Part shown: positions 17,882-26,621 of the stretch, piece after piece
Position numbering within the stretch: position 1 is the stretch's first letter
Layout: every line of letters starts with the position of its first letter
Origin: Paenibacillus lignilyticus
Lineage (GTDB): Bacteria; Bacillota; Bacilli; Paenibacillales; Paenibacillaceae
Direction: 5' to 3'
Length of the DNA: 64,000 nucleotides
Assembly: GCF_017942085.1 (NCBI RefSeq)
Contig: NZ_JAGKSP010000016.1
Coordinates: 1 to 64,000 of the forward strand
Notes under the pieces: generated by a model
What the model was told of the DNA's origin: nothing
Seen by the model: the letters and a program-made list of their open reading frames with translations, nothing else
Database searches by the model: none
Translations under genes and position numbers: made by a program

Positions 17882-19036
17882 TTAGCGCGCCGTATTGCCG
17901 TCATTGAAGAGCCATTGATCCAGCCACCGGAATGCATCCTCTTGCATCTGATTATCGAATTTATGAGGCCCGGGGTAGAACAGACCGCGATACCGATCAC
18001 CGGCCCCCATTTTCTCATAAATCGCCTTTAGCTTCCGGTCGCTCTCTTCTTGTCCTTCGATCGTCCATAGGGGATCGTCGATATCGTATTGCACCATTAC
18101 GGCATGGGGTCCGCTTAGTGAAAGGATGTCCGGCATATCCAGATAGGAGGATAAGTGCGGAACATGCATCATCCATGTGTGCCGCTGAATGCGATGGGCC
18201 ACGACCTCACGGTTGGTAGACATGAAACCCACGCACACTGCGCATTTGATTCTATCATCCAAACCCGCCAGGTAAATCGTTCTCAAGCCGCCCCCGGATA
18301 ATCCGCCGCAGCCGATTCGATCGCCGTCCACCTCGGGTCGCGTCAACAAATAATCGACGGCCCTCCTATCCTCATAGGCCATGATCCCCGTCCAGGTGGT
18401 GCCAGCCAGAAATAACGTTTTGGCCACCATGGATTCATACTCGCCCGCAAACCGATTGTAGGCCTCAATATAAGCTCTGGAGCCCGGCGCTTCACGCAGC
18501 ACGGGCAGCACATATTCTTCCGGAACGCTCTCCACGTCCGTCTTTCGCGATCCCCATAAGAAAACATCCGGCACAAAAACCACATAGCCCCGCTTAGCCA
18601 GCTTGGTTGCCCATGAACTGCCTTCATAAGCGGCCTGCTTGAACTCCCTCATGATTTCCGGCTCATCGTCCAGCTCCACCAGCTTCTCTTTGCCGAAGTA
18701 CTTGAACCCTCCATGATCATGAAGAGCCACGACAGCCGGCAGCTTCCCTGTCCGTTCAGACGGATATAGGAGAATGCCTTCCGTTCTTGGGCCAAACGGC
18801 TGGTCGTAGCTCACATGCTCCACAACCAGACCGTCCTTCACATACGAGCGATCTACTCTTGCTTGCATGGGACACGGATCAGCCTGATAGGACAACAGCT
18901 CCATCACCTTCGCCCTTGTCGTCGATCGCCAGCTGTCGATGTCAGCCCCCTCATAGGCTAGAAAAGAAAGCGGAAACGAACATTTCTCGATGGCATTCAT
19001 GGCTAGAGGCAAATAATTGCCGAATAGACTCTTCAT
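17882..19036 (-). CDS. Alpha/beta hydrolase, acetyl xylan esterase/dienelactone hydrolase-like
   Basis: A 384-residue cytosolic hydrolase with no signal peptide. The oxyanion region VVALHDHGG and nucleophile elbow GGLSGGG (Ser in GLSGG) are plain, and a C-terminal GPHKFD supplies the His. This arrangement is seen in the large esterase family often found with sugar or xenobiotic genes. ATG 19036 follows GAGGGGAG. It starts 20 bases after the stop of the MFS transporter gene and is probably cotranscribed with it, so the pair may import and hydrolyse an esterified compound. The substrate is unknown. Confidence 0.82.
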   Translation of the reverse strand: MKSLFGNYLPLAMNAIEKCSFPLSFLAYEGADIDSWRSTTRAKVMELLSYQADPCPMQARVDRSYVKDGLVVEHVSYDQPFGPRTEGILLYPSERTGKLPAVVALHDHGGFKYFGKEKLVELDDEPEIMREFKQAAYEGSSWATKLAKRGYVVFVPDVFLWGSRKTDVESVPEEYVLPVLREAPGSRAYIEAYNRFAGEYESMVAKTLFLAGTTWTGIMAYEDRRAVDYLLTRPEVDGDRIGCGGLSGGGLRTIYLAGLDDRIKCAVCVGFMSTNREVVAHRIQRHTWMMHVPHLSSYLDMPDILSLSGPHAVMVQYDIDDPLWTIEGQEESDRKLKAIYEKMGAGDRYRGLFYPGPHKFDNQMQEDAFRWLDQWLFNDGNTAR

Positions 19037-19056
19037 GTCGAATTCTCCCCTCCAAT

Positions 19057-20229
19057 TTAAACAGCTTTGATTCGATTAAAGATTCGCAGCAGCGGGACGG
19101 CTAACAACAATGAGGCAACTCCGGCCAAGATGAAGGGCATCGAAATCATCCCCGTAGCCAAATACCCTGCTATGGAGATTGTTCCTCCACCTTTGAGTGC
19201 GACCTCTCTGGAGACTAAGCATTGGGACAAGCTGTGCGTTTGCTTGCTTTCCTTGACGAAATTCGCGAATATCGGAATGGTGAAGAACGGCACCAGAAAC
19301 CCGCCTGCCGCGGACAAGGTAAACACGCTAATCGGCGCCATCGCATAAGGCCTTACGATCCAAATGGCTGCATAAGCAAGCAGCGGCAGAAGTGCCGGCA
19401 GCAGCCATTTGCGGACATCCGTCAATTTGCCGATCACTAGGTTTGCGCCAAGTACGCCAAATTGAATAAACACGGCAACAAAACCAACATCGATGAAAGC
19501 GGCGGAGACGGTGTACACATACAGCGACCAGAAGATATCGGCCGTATCGCTGAAGCCTGACAATACGGATGAAACCAAATAAATCCGGATGGCAGCAAAT
19601 GGAGACTGAGGCTGTTGCGCTGATGACTCGGCAACGGGGGCGATCAAGGGAGCCTCGACGATAGAGGACATGGCCTTGGCCTCGTTACCAGTGCTCAAGT
19701 ATGAAACAAGCAGCACGACGATCGACGCCACGAAGAAGGTAATCGCAATCGTCGATACGGCTTCGATGCCGAAATAAGTCAGCACGATGCCGCTTATGCC
19801 GGGTCCGATGATTTTGCCCGCAACAGATGCGGCGCGGAAACGGCCCGTAGCTTTCCCCACTGCTTTGCCGGCCGATGAGGCGAACAAATAGTTCAAGGGA
19901 ACCCAGTAGAACGCATTGGCGCAGGCCGTCGATGCGATCAAACCGTACAAGAGCAGGCTCCCATGTCCCGCAACTAATAGATACTGTGTAGCCAGTACGG
20001 GAATGAGCCGGAGCAGAATAAACACAACCGGCTTTGCCGTCATATAACGGCCTAAAGTCATATTGAGGAGAGACTGCAAGACATAATAGCCGCCTAAGTA
20101 GGCCGCTGCATAACCGATCGAGCCCAGCTCTTTGTAAATTAAGATAGGGATAAATACTTTGAGCAGGCTGTCGGCAAGCTCGTTCATGACTCTATGGACC
20201 AGTAGGATCTTCGGGTTAACGGTTCTCAA
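19057..20229 (-). CDS. MFS transporter
   Basis: A 390-residue membrane protein with about twelve hydrophobic segments, arranged as two halves around a Glu/Ala-rich loop (about 185-205). It resembles major facilitator exporters. The start is TTG 20229 behind GGAGAG. It is first in a two-gene unit with the alpha/beta hydrolase. No substrate-specific motif was recognised. Confidence 0.8.
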   Translation of the reverse strand: MRTVNPKILLVHRVMNELADSLLKVFIPILIYKELGSIGYAAAYLGGYYVLQSLLNMTLGRYMTAKPVVFILLRLIPVLATQYLLVAGHGSLLLYGLIASTACANAFYWVPLNYLFASSAGKAVGKATGRFRAASVAGKIIGPGISGIVLTYFGIEAVSTIAITFFVASIVVLLVSYLSTGNEAKAMSSIVEAPLIAPVAESSAQQPQSPFAAIRIYLVSSVLSGFSDTADIFWSLYVYTVSAAFIDVGFVAVFIQFGVLGANLVIGKLTDVRKWLLPALLPLLAYAAIWIVRPYAMAPISVFTLSAAGGFLVPFFTIPIFANFVKESKQTHSLSQCLVSREVALKGGGTISIAGYLATGMISMPFILAGVASLLLAVPLLRIFNRIKAV

Positions 20230-20310
20230 GTTTCTCTCTCCGATGCACGTACTTTCTATCTATACGGTTATTATAAGGAACCTTATTCCGGTTTGATAGA
20301 TCATACACGC

Positions 20311-20347
20311 AATAAAAAAGGCAGCACAGGGTTTATCCCTGTGCCAC
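20311..20347 (-). terminator. Terminator of the globin-coupled sensor transcript
   Basis: GCACAGGG pairs with CCCTGTGC around TTTAT, and the minus strand continues into TTTTTTATT. It lies 400 bases past the stop at 20747, beyond the repeat array, so the array would be transcribed in the 3' untranslated region. Confidence 0.8.
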
Positions 20348-20410
20348 CGGTATGGTTTGAACTATTGGGCGATTTCGGTGCTGAACCTTCGCCTTCCTCA
20401 TTCGGCGAGA

Positions 20411-20690
20411 CCTTAACGAACCGTAGTGGCGTCACGTCGCCGATTTTCCGGTCTTCGAGATTCTAACGAACCGTAGAGGTCTTATTGGGCCGAATATCCG
20501 GTCTCCGAAATTCTAACGAACCGTGGAGGTCTTATTTCGGGAAAATCGGCTCCAAAACACCTCTAAACCGTCAAATAGCGTCCCTACGATTCGTTAGAAA
20601 TTTGTTGGGGCTATTTGGGGACAAATAAGACCCGTACGATTCGTTAGAATTTTAACGGCGCTCATCTATAGCCCCGTGCGGTTGTTAGCG
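20411..20690. repeat. Symmetric array of ~50-bp repeats in inverted halves
   Basis: Three direct copies of TAACGAACCGTRG begin at 20414, 20464 and 20514, an exact 50-base period with similarity through most of each unit (GGTCTTATT, CCGGTCT). Beyond a centre near 20560, inverted copies (ACGATTCGTTAGAA) occur at 20586 and 20636, again 50 bases apart, with a decayed third near 20676. The two halves could fold into one long imperfect stem. No coding frame is convincing. It fills the gene-free interval 20230-20746 apart from the terminator at its left. Confidence 0.8.
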
Positions 20691-20746
20691 CATTCGGCAG
20701 CTCGCACAGCGAAACTAGCGTAAGCGTACATTCGTGCATCCACGCA

Positions 20747-21754
20747 CTAAGCATTGTTCAACGCATCCAGCTCGGCCGTGACACTCTCAATCATCGTGAC
20801 GAAAGCTGCCAGCTCCTGAGAGCTCGCGGCTTGGTCGCGCGCGATTTTGACCGTTTCATCGCTGCCGCTCTGCACCTCGCCTAATATCCTGCCAATAATG
20901 GACAGCTTCTCTTGAATCGTCTTCAACGACTCCTTCGAGTGGCTGGCCAGCTTCCGGATCTCGTTCGCAACCACCTCGAAACCTCGCCCGCTGTCGCCCG
21001 CGCGTGCCGCTTCGATCGCAGCGTTCAAGCCGAGCAGATGGGTTTGATCGGATATTTCCCGAATCATGGCCCCCATGAGGTGAATTTCTTTCACTTCGGC
21101 TTGCAGCACCTCCACGTTTCGGTGCGCCTTCTCTTGAAGCGTTGCGGTAAACGAAGCGGATGCGGCCACCGATTGGGTGCTGCTCCCCAGCTCGACCATC
21201 ATCGAAGCCAACTCCTGTACGGCCGAGCTGATTTTCCGAAGCATCTGCTGTCTGTCATCGGCCATCCGCTGGATGATCGCCTTCTCGTCCATTTCATAGG
21301 CTTCCAAGACGAGCTGCGAGTCGAAATTAAACATTTTGCTGAGCGCGAAAATAATCGCCGTCCACTGTTCCGGAGCAGCCGCTTGCAAGTGTTTCGTCGC
21401 AATATCGAGATACAGCATGTAGGTGCCGAGGTACCAGGTCGTCGTTAATCCGATCCGGGAATGCACATTGCCGATAAACAGACGCCGCTTGATGAACTCT
21501 TCATCGATTCGGCCTTCCGTCATCGATTGAAAATACCAAATTTGCGTCCCCTTCAACCGGTCGACTGTGCTGTGTTTGTTAATAATCTCGACCAACTCGG
21601 GCTGTGTGAGCACACGATCATATAATTCGTCCACGACGGATTTCGTAATTTGCTTGAAAATGCCGGCTTGCGATTGCAGCAATTGAAGATCGTCTTCCGA
21701 TATGCCTATGTAATCGATTTGTTTCCTTCGTTCGGGGCTAACCTTGATCATCAT
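20747..21754 (-). CDS. Globin-coupled sensor with methyl-accepting signalling domain (HemAT-like)
   Basis: A soluble 335-residue heme sensor. Residues about 10-165 match the protoglobin domain of HemAT-like sensors ([18 protein letters not shown] start; [19 protein letters not shown] contains the proximal-His region). The C-terminal part (about 180-335) is a chemotaxis-receptor signalling segment with [35 protein letters not shown]. It is shorter than B. subtilis HemAT (about 430 residues), lacking much of the adaptation helices. ATG 21754 follows GAGGAGAG; an upstream extension was rejected. It is divergent from a PAS kinase/response regulator pair, which suggests a shared oxygen or redox theme. 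Confidence 0.85.
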   Translation of the reverse strand: MMIKVSPERRKQIDYIGISEDDLQLLQSQAGIFKQITKSVVDELYDRVLTQPELVEIINKHSTVDRLKGTQIWYFQSMTEGRIDEEFIKRRLFIGNVHSRIGLTTTWYLGTYMLYLDIATKHLQAAAPEQWTAIIFALSKMFNFDSQLVLEAYEMDEKAIIQRMADDRQQMLRKISSAVQELASMMVELGSSTQSVAASASFTATLQEKAHRNVEVLQAEVKEIHLMGAMIREISDQTHLLGLNAAIEAARAGDSGRGFEVVANEIRKLASHSKESLKTIQEKLSIIGRILGEVQSGSDETVKIARDQAASSQELAAFVTMIESVTAELDALNNA

Positions 21755-21830
21755 GATCTCTCCTCGTTGTTGGGAAAAATCCCCTTCGCATGTAGCTCCC
21801 ATTAGTTTAACGATTGGCGGCACGATCGTA

Positions 21831-21850
21831 TATCAGGACATTCCCTGATA
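21831..21850. promoter_or_regulatory. Palindrome between the divergent sensor and two-component genes
   Basis: TATCAGG and CCTGATA form a 7-bp inverted repeat with a 6-base spacer, and a further CCCTGAT half occurs at 21865-21871. It lies 77 bases from the sensor start and 137 from the regulator start, a fitting place for response-regulator binding. Confidence 0.5.
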
Positions 21851-21986
21851 AACCGTGTTGAAAACCCTGATTTTTTTTAGGATGCCGCTCCGAGGCTTCC
21901 TTCATTTTTGGACGGCAACTTGGTAAGATGAGAGGATTGAGGTTGAGTCTAGTTCATAGAGTCAAAGCCAGAGGGAGGAACCTCTT

Positions 21987-22640
21987 ATGATTCGTATAGT
22001 CATCGTAGACGATCATGTCGTTGTGCGGTCGGGATTGCGATCGCTGCTGGATAGCAAGCATGACATGTGCATTGTCGGTGATGCGGCAGACGGGGACGAA
22101 GCCATTCGTCTCGCACGGGAGCTGAAGCCGGATGTGGTGTTAATGGACCTTAGCATGCCTCACGGCAAAGATGGCATGACCGCAACGCGTGAGTTGAAGG
22201 CGCTGCTGCCGGAAACCTATGTCCTTATTCTTACGATGCATGACGATGGCGAATATTTATTCCGAGCGATTCATGCCGGAGCATCCGGTTATATTTTGAA
22301 AAGCGCTCCTTACGAGGAGTTAATTACCGCAATACAGTCGATTGCCCAAGGGAACGCCTACTTATATCCGACCGCTACGAAACGACTCATGAATGAGTAT
22401 TTGGAGAAGCTGCGGCAGGGTGAACATACAGGGAGCTATGCCTCGTTGTCCGACCGTGAGCAAGAGGTGTTGGTCGGGATCGCCAAGGGCTACTCCAACA
22501 AAGAGCTCGCCGAACAGCTTATGATCAGCGTCAAAACCATTGAGACGCACAAAAGCAACCTGATGGACAAGCTTGGGATGCGCACGCGGCCGGACTTGGT
22601 TCGCTATGCCGTGGAGAGAGGACTGTTGAGCTATGAATAG
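21987..22640 (+). CDS. NarL/FixJ-family response regulator
   Basis: A 217-residue DNA-binding regulator. The receiver (1-120) has the acidic pocket VDD, phosphoacceptor Asp54 in VLMDLSMP and Lys in YILKSA. The C-terminal LuxR-type helix-turn-helix (about 150-215) has LSDREQEVLVGIAKGYSNKE and VKTIETHKSNLMDKLG. ATG follows AGGGAGG. It overlaps the downstream kinase by eight bases, so the two are coupled and form one system. The palindrome at 21831-21850 is a candidate target. Confidence 0.93.
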   Translation: MIRIVIVDDHVVVRSGLRSLLDSKHDMCIVGDAADGDEAIRLARELKPDVVLMDLSMPHGKDGMTATRELKALLPETYVLILTMHDDGEYLFRAIHAGASGYILKSAPYEELITAIQSIAQGNAYLYPTATKRLMNEYLEKLRQGEHTGSYASLSDREQEVLVGIAKGYSNKELAEQLMISVKTIETHKSNLMDKLGMRTRPDLVRYAVERGLLSYE

Positions 22641-23742
22641 CAGCCAGTCTTATCCGGAGGTCATCGGGCAAAAGGTCCATTCTCTTCTGGCGCGCCTCGA
22701 CGATCACATTACCGAGCCTGCGTTCCGTGAAGATTTGCATCAAATGCTGAAGCAGCTGACGGACGTGAAGCTCGCACTCGATGAATCGTCGATCGTGGTC
22801 GTTACCGATCACCGCGGGATTATTCAATATGTGAACGATAAGTTCTGCGAAATTTCCCAATATACGCGCGACGAACTGATCGGAAAGGATCACCGCATTA
22901 TTAACTCGGGGTTCCATGGCAAAGTCTTCTTCGAGGATCTGTGGCGGACCATTCAATCCGGCCGGGTATGGCGGGGAGAGATTCGGAATCGGGCGAAGGA
23001 CGGCAGTATTTATTGGGTGAACACGACCATCATGCCTTTTCTCGATAACGAGGGGCATCCCTATCAATATTTGGCCATTCGCAACGAGGTTACGCAGCTG
23101 AAGAAGGCGGAAGAGGAGCTTCAGGAAATGATGAAGCGCGTCATGCACATTCAGGAGACGGAGCGGCAGCGTTTCTCGCGGGAGCTGCACGACGGCATTG
23201 GGCAAAGCTTGTTCGGGCTTGTTATTCAATTGGACCGGCTGATTGGGGAGCAACGAATCGATCAGTCCGAGCTGTCGACAATTCGGCAGTCAGTATCGGC
23301 GATTATCGAGGAAGTGCGAAGCCTCGCGTGGGATTTGCGCCCTTCCGTGCTCGATGACTTAGGCGTCATTCCCGCGCTGCGTACGTACATCGATAATTAC
23401 AAGCAGCACTACGATATCCGCGTTCAATTCGCATGCACGCTGCGCACTCGGCTGGACCCTCGCATCGAGACCGCTCTGTATCGCATTGTTCAGGAAGCGC
23501 TGACTAACGTAGCCAAATATGCTGCGGTGTCCGAAGCTGTGGTGGATGTGTCGGAGACGGAGGAGCAGGTTTTCATTCGAATCCTGGATCGCGGGAAAGG
23601 TTTTGTTCCGAATTTGAACCGGCAGGGCGTTGGACTCTTCAGCATGGAAGAGCGCGCTCGCGGTATCGGCGGCCAGCTTGAAGTGGTATCCGCCCCGGGG
23701 GAAGGGACTGCGATTAGTTTGATGGTGCCGAAGAGGGTGTAG
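22633..23742 (+). CDS. PAS-domain sensor histidine kinase, HisKA_3 type
   Basis: A 369-residue cytosolic kinase with no membrane segment. Order: short N-terminal helix, PAS domain (about 50-165, with IIQYVNDKFCEISQYTRDELIGKDHRI and a PAC-like end), dimerisation helix with phosphoacceptor His186 in SRELHDGIGQSL, and an HATPase domain (about 270-369; EALTNVAKYA, GRGKG-like DRGKGF and GVGLFSMEERA). The soluble location and PAS suggest an internal signal such as redox, oxygen or a ligand. It lacks the Cys cluster of NreB, so an iron-sulphur sensor is not indicated. Confidence 0.92.
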   Translation: MNSSQSYPEVIGQKVHSLLARLDDHITEPAFREDLHQMLKQLTDVKLALDESSIVVVTDHRGIIQYVNDKFCEISQYTRDELIGKDHRIINSGFHGKVFFEDLWRTIQSGRVWRGEIRNRAKDGSIYWVNTTIMPFLDNEGHPYQYLAIRNEVTQLKKAEEELQEMMKRVMHIQETERQRFSRELHDGIGQSLFGLVIQLDRLIGEQRIDQSELSTIRQSVSAIIEEVRSLAWDLRPSVLDDLGVIPALRTYIDNYKQHYDIRVQFACTLRTRLDPRIETALYRIVQEALTNVAKYAAVSEAVVDVSETEEQVFIRILDRGKGFVPNLNRQGVGLFSMEERARGIGGQLEVVSAPGEGTAISLMVPKRV

Positions 23743-23769
23743 GTAGTTGGGCTAACGGAATAGAAGTAA

Positions 23770-23791
23770 GCCCTCTCCTTGTGGAGAGGGC
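23770..23791 (+). terminator. Terminator after the kinase gene
   Basis: GCCCTCTCC pairs with GGAGAGGGC around TTGT, followed by a T-rich stretch (ATTCTTCTTTATT). It separates convergent genes. Confidence 0.8.
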
Positions 23792-23799
23792 ATTCTTCT

Positions 23800-24339
23800 T
23801 TATTCCGCGAAAAACTGCGCGGCCTTCGCCCGATGCTCTTCCGTGATATGAATGGTTATCGCCTTATAGGCTATAAATACCGCTGTCCCATCATCCGCAA
23901 AACCTGCGACGGGAATAAAGTCAGGGATCACGTCAATCGGAAGAATGAAGTATGCAAGAGCGCTTATCGCCGTTACTTTCGCAGCAGTCGGTGTAGCCGG
24001 GTCCATCGCACAATAGTACATCGATACGGCTTCGTGGGAGAAAGGCACTTTTGCCGCATATTTCTTCACTTTGGACCAGAAGCCCTTGTTCACATAGTTC
24101 ACTTGCTCTTCATGATTGCCAATTCTGGAAATATACTTGTCTGTTTCGACTTCCTCGATGACAACACCGGATGGAGCTGCCTCGACCGCTGCTGCAATCT
24201 CATCATCGGAGAAGGCAGCGGGAATCACATCCTCGTCGACCAGCTGTTCCTTGCAGGAGTCACAAAGAGCAGCTTTCACTTTCAATGCATCTACCTGATT
24301 CTTGCGACCGCAATTCGAGCACTCAACGATCATTTGCAT
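23800..24339 (-). CDS. Zinc-ribbon DUF1232 membrane protein
   Basis: A 179-residue protein with an N-terminal zinc ribbon (CSNCG at residues 7-11 and CDSC about 15 residues later), an acidic linker and a C-terminal DUF1232 (YkvA) domain whose hallmark LPIDVIPDFIPVAGFADD is intact next to a hydrophobic segment. Start ATG 24339 is preceded by AAGGAGG; an upstream frame extension was rejected. It lies about 100 bases downstream of rtcB on the same strand, without a convincing terminator between, so partial cotranscription is possible. DUF1232 function is unknown. Confidence 0.82.
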   Translation of the reverse strand: MQMIVECSNCGRKNQVDALKVKAALCDSCKEQLVDEDVIPAAFSDDEIAAAVEAAPSGVVIEEVETDKYISRIGNHEEQVNYVNKGFWSKVKKYAAKVPFSHEAVSMYYCAMDPATPTAAKVTAISALAYFILPIDVIPDFIPVAGFADDGTAVFIAYKAITIHITEEHRAKAAQFFAE

Positions 24340-24436
24340 GGTAGCCCCTCCTTGTGAAAGGTGATTTAGGATTTGGCAGTCGTACAACCATTGCCGGGTA
24401 ACAATCCCTATTACCCCTTTGCGTTTATACGTAACC

Positions 24437-25663
24437 TTAATCCTTATAAGGATCGAATTCATCCGCTCCTGCCATGCAAACGCCGATCGGCTTCAGCACG
24501 TGGAGTACGTCAATGGTCTCCGAATGTGCGTCTAGTACCTCTTGGAGGTTGCGATAGGCAAACGGACTCTCATCCGTACCGGCTCCGCGAAGTTCAACGC
24601 CATACTCGCGTACGGCTTGCATCATTTGCGCCGTGGAAATTTGGCCGCCGGAGCGCGTGCGCGTTTTCCAGTTCATTTTGCCGGCGGCTTGCGTTCGGCT
24701 CATAATCCGTCCCGCTCCGTGAACGGTGCTGTAGAAGGAATCGCGATTCTCCTCCGTATCCTTTCCTTGCACAATGACCGATATATCGCCCATACTGCCA
24801 CCGATGAACCCCATTTGCCCCGGTGCCGATGGCGTTGCCCCTTTACGTACGACAATCGAATCCTTCCCATTATGGGACTCAAGCCATGCGTAGTTATGAT
24901 GATTATGCACCGCGAAATCCGCCTGAGCTCCGACAACCGCCAGTACTTGATCGATTATGTAATCGCGACCGGCATAAGCATATCTGCCCGCGATCTTCAT
25001 CGCTCGGAAGTACATATCGCCAAGCTCGCTGTCGATGTCGAGCAGCACGGGAGGCTGATCCATTTTCTCTCCCGGTGCATTCGCCAGAAACGCACGACCA
25101 GCGGCCAAATTGATAAATCCGCTTGCCGTCTTGTGACCGAACCCCCGGCTGCCAAAATGGTTGGCAATCCACAGCCTTCCCGTTCCTTGCTCCTCGAACA
25201 AATCCACAAAGTGATTCCCGCTTCCGACCGTTCCCAGCTGATCGCGAGCAAGCGCCTTTAACTTGTCATGCTCCTGCCGGCCAAGGGTTGCATATACGCT
25301 CCAATCCGGATCATCGAACAACTCATGATCGACTTTCTCGCTGTTGACGCGTCCAACTCCGAAAGAGATCTTCTTTGCGATTTGATCCATGATCTTGGAC
25401 AACGCTGGCTTGATATCCGCGGCCATAAGGTTGGTTCGAACCGCTTTGTTGCCGCATGCAATGTCGTAGCCGACGCCCGAAGGCGAGATCTGTCCGTCAT
25501 ACACGACTACCCCGCCAATTGGTTGACTATACCCTTTATGATGATCAGCCATCAATAATGCTTGAACGACATTCCCATGCTCCGCGCAGGTTTTCGCTTG
25601 CGACATCGCCCCCGGATCAGGGTTTCCCCATACTCTTACGCCATCTATAGTTTGATAAGCCAT
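24437..25663 (-). CDS. rtcB: RNA 3'-phosphate/5'-hydroxyl ligase RtcB
   Basis: RtcB joins a 2',3'-cyclic phosphate or 3'-phosphate end to a 5'-hydroxyl end, using GTP and Mn2+ and a guanylated His. In archaea and animals it ligates tRNA exons; in bacteria it repairs cleaved RNA. The 408-residue protein has the metal-binding region SGVGYDIACGNKAVRT, GSGNHFVD, the HNHHNYAW segment, and the active-site VHGAGR with the guanylated His. ATG 25663 (MAYQTIDGVRVWG) follows GGGAGAG; ATG 25681 is an alternative. It begins 24 bases after the RlaP gene, and the two share a transcript with the tRNA genes at 26491-26695. Confidence 0.95.
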   Translation of the reverse strand: MAYQTIDGVRVWGNPDPGAMSQAKTCAEHGNVVQALLMADHHKGYSQPIGGVVVYDGQISPSGVGYDIACGNKAVRTNLMAADIKPALSKIMDQIAKKISFGVGRVNSEKVDHELFDDPDWSVYATLGRQEHDKLKALARDQLGTVGSGNHFVDLFEEQGTGRLWIANHFGSRGFGHKTASGFINLAAGRAFLANAPGEKMDQPPVLLDIDSELGDMYFRAMKIAGRYAYAGRDYIIDQVLAVVGAQADFAVHNHHNYAWLESHNGKDSIVVRKGATPSAPGQMGFIGGSMGDISVIVQGKDTEENRDSFYSTVHGAGRIMSRTQAAGKMNWKTRTRSGGQISTAQMMQAVREYGVELRGAGTDESPFAYRNLQEVLDAHSETIDVLHVLKPIGVCMAGADEFDPYKD

Positions 25664-25687
25664 CGTTAACAACTCTCCCATTCATTA

Positions 25688-26470
25688 TCATTGCCAAGCT
25701 TCTTGTAAGGTTGAGCGAAATAAGGCATCCAGTTGCTCGCCTAATTGGCTCTCTTCTTTTGTTAACACGACTGCTGTCTGTTCGAAATGCTGCAGCCGTT
25801 CCTCCAAATACGCATTAATGGCATGTAACCGAGGCTCGTAGACTAATTCTTCGCCTGCTTTCTTGCGATACAGTAATTGTTGAATGGTCTCCCACAGCTC
25901 TCCGTCTCTCGGTACCAGATGTTCCGCCAGCACTTCAAATTCCATTGGCGGCATTTCGCCATATCGCTCGATCCACTCGCAAGCGAGTACAGGACGCAAT
26001 ACATAGAAGTACTTCTTGATCCGAACCCGTTCTCCTTGCAAATACATCCGATAGTTGCCGCGGGCCATGTTTAGATAGTGATACATGCAGGACTTTGGCG
26101 AAAAGGCAAGCGGTGATAGTTGGCGGAGTTGCTCGGCCAAGCTAAGTTTCTCTGCGTATTGAATTGGGGACTGTAGCCACTCTAACAACGGCGGGTTCGA
26201 CTTCCGATACAGGTTCAACGCTTTGCGTATATCCCAACCGCTGATGTCGAGCATATCGCTGATCGGTCGTTCGATGACATCTCGCTTATCGAAGATGGAC
26301 AAGTACCATTCCGGTCGCCGAATATAGATGAACCGAACATCGTAATCGCTATCCTGCGAAGGAAACCCCCATGCCCTGCTTCCCGATTCGCAGGCGTACA
26401 AGATGATGACCTGTTCCTCTTGCTCCAAGCGAGCCAATTCATTCTTGATGATGCTATGTATATGTTCCAT
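25688..26470 (-). CDS. RlaP-type (YcgL/PF10127) polymerase-beta-like nucleotidyltransferase
   Basis: A 260-residue nucleotidyltransferase. Residues about 20-45 have the polymerase-beta fold motif: ESGSRAWGFPSQDSDYDVRF holds the GS loop and the DxD metal ligands (SDYD). The helical C-terminal part includes CMYHYLNMARGNYRMYL, as in the RNA-ligase-associated nucleotidyltransferase family. ATG 26470 follows GGAGG; a longer frame would run through the tRNA-Glu-like gene and was rejected. The family is known to neighbour RNA ligases, and here it directly precedes rtcB. It may modify RNA ends before ligation or add a nucleotide to tRNA; this activity is not demonstrated by sequence. Confidence 0.9.
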   Translation of the reverse strand: MEHIHSIIKNELARLEQEEQVIILYACESGSRAWGFPSQDSDYDVRFIYIRRPEWYLSIFDKRDVIERPISDMLDISGWDIRKALNLYRKSNPPLLEWLQSPIQYAEKLSLAEQLRQLSPLAFSPKSCMYHYLNMARGNYRMYLQGERVRIKKYFYVLRPVLACEWIERYGEMPPMEFEVLAEHLVPRDGELWETIQQLLYRKKAGEELVYEPRLHAINAYLEERLQHFEQTAVVLTKEESQLGEQLDALFRSTLQEAWQ

Positions 26471-26490
26471 TGTTCGTTCCTCCGTTTGTT

Positions 26491-26611
26491 GGCGTGGACG
26501 GGACTCGGACCCGCATATCCGGACGTGAAAGGTGTGACAACCGACCGTGATGAATTTCACTGGGTAGCGGTTGCACTGTACCCGTGTGTTTTTCCATTTC
26601 ACCACCACGCC
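26491..26611 (-). tRNA. Interrupted tRNA-Glu(UUC)-like gene
   Basis: The 121-nt minus-strand sequence folds as a tRNA with a 48-nt insert. Seen: acceptor stem GGCGTGG/CCACGCC (7 perfect pairs), U8, D-arm GTG/CAC with the GG pair in its loop, T-arm GCGGG/CCCGT with loop TCCGAGT, and a five-base variable loop GATAT. Between D-arm and variable loop there are 48 extra bases (26534-26581). Without them the anticodon arm reads CGGAC-CTTTCAC-GTCCG, a perfect 5-bp stem and the standard tRNA-Glu loop with anticodon UUC (26527-26529). A follows the acceptor (position 73); CCA is not encoded. T-loop position 55 is C rather than T. It ends 20 bases before rlaP. Either the insert is removed or this is a permanent tRNA-like RNA. 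Confidence 0.72.
26534..26581 (-). other. 48-nt hairpin insert in the anticodon stem of the tRNA-Glu-like gene
   Basis: The insert lies between tRNA positions 29 and 30 (CGG|...|AC). It is GTACA followed by a 43-nt hairpin (26534-26576) that ends exactly at its 3' border: pairs GTG/CAC, CAACCG/CGGTTG, ACC/GGT, GTGA/TCAC, 16 pairs in all, with three small bulges and loop AATTCA. It is far too short for a group I intron and does not show the two 3-base bulges around a 4-bp helix of archaeal introns. The border was placed where the anticodon stem becomes perfect; neighbouring placements give one wobble or a mismatch. Confidence 0.7.
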
Positions 26612-26621
26612 GCGTGATGGT

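Noticed and set aside
20411-20690. CRISPR array
   Set aside because: Repeats diverge, invert at the centre and show similarity through the whole 50-base unit; no cas genes.
26534-26581. Group I or archaeal-type intron
   Set aside because: Too short for group I; no pair of 3-base bulges around a 4-bp helix.
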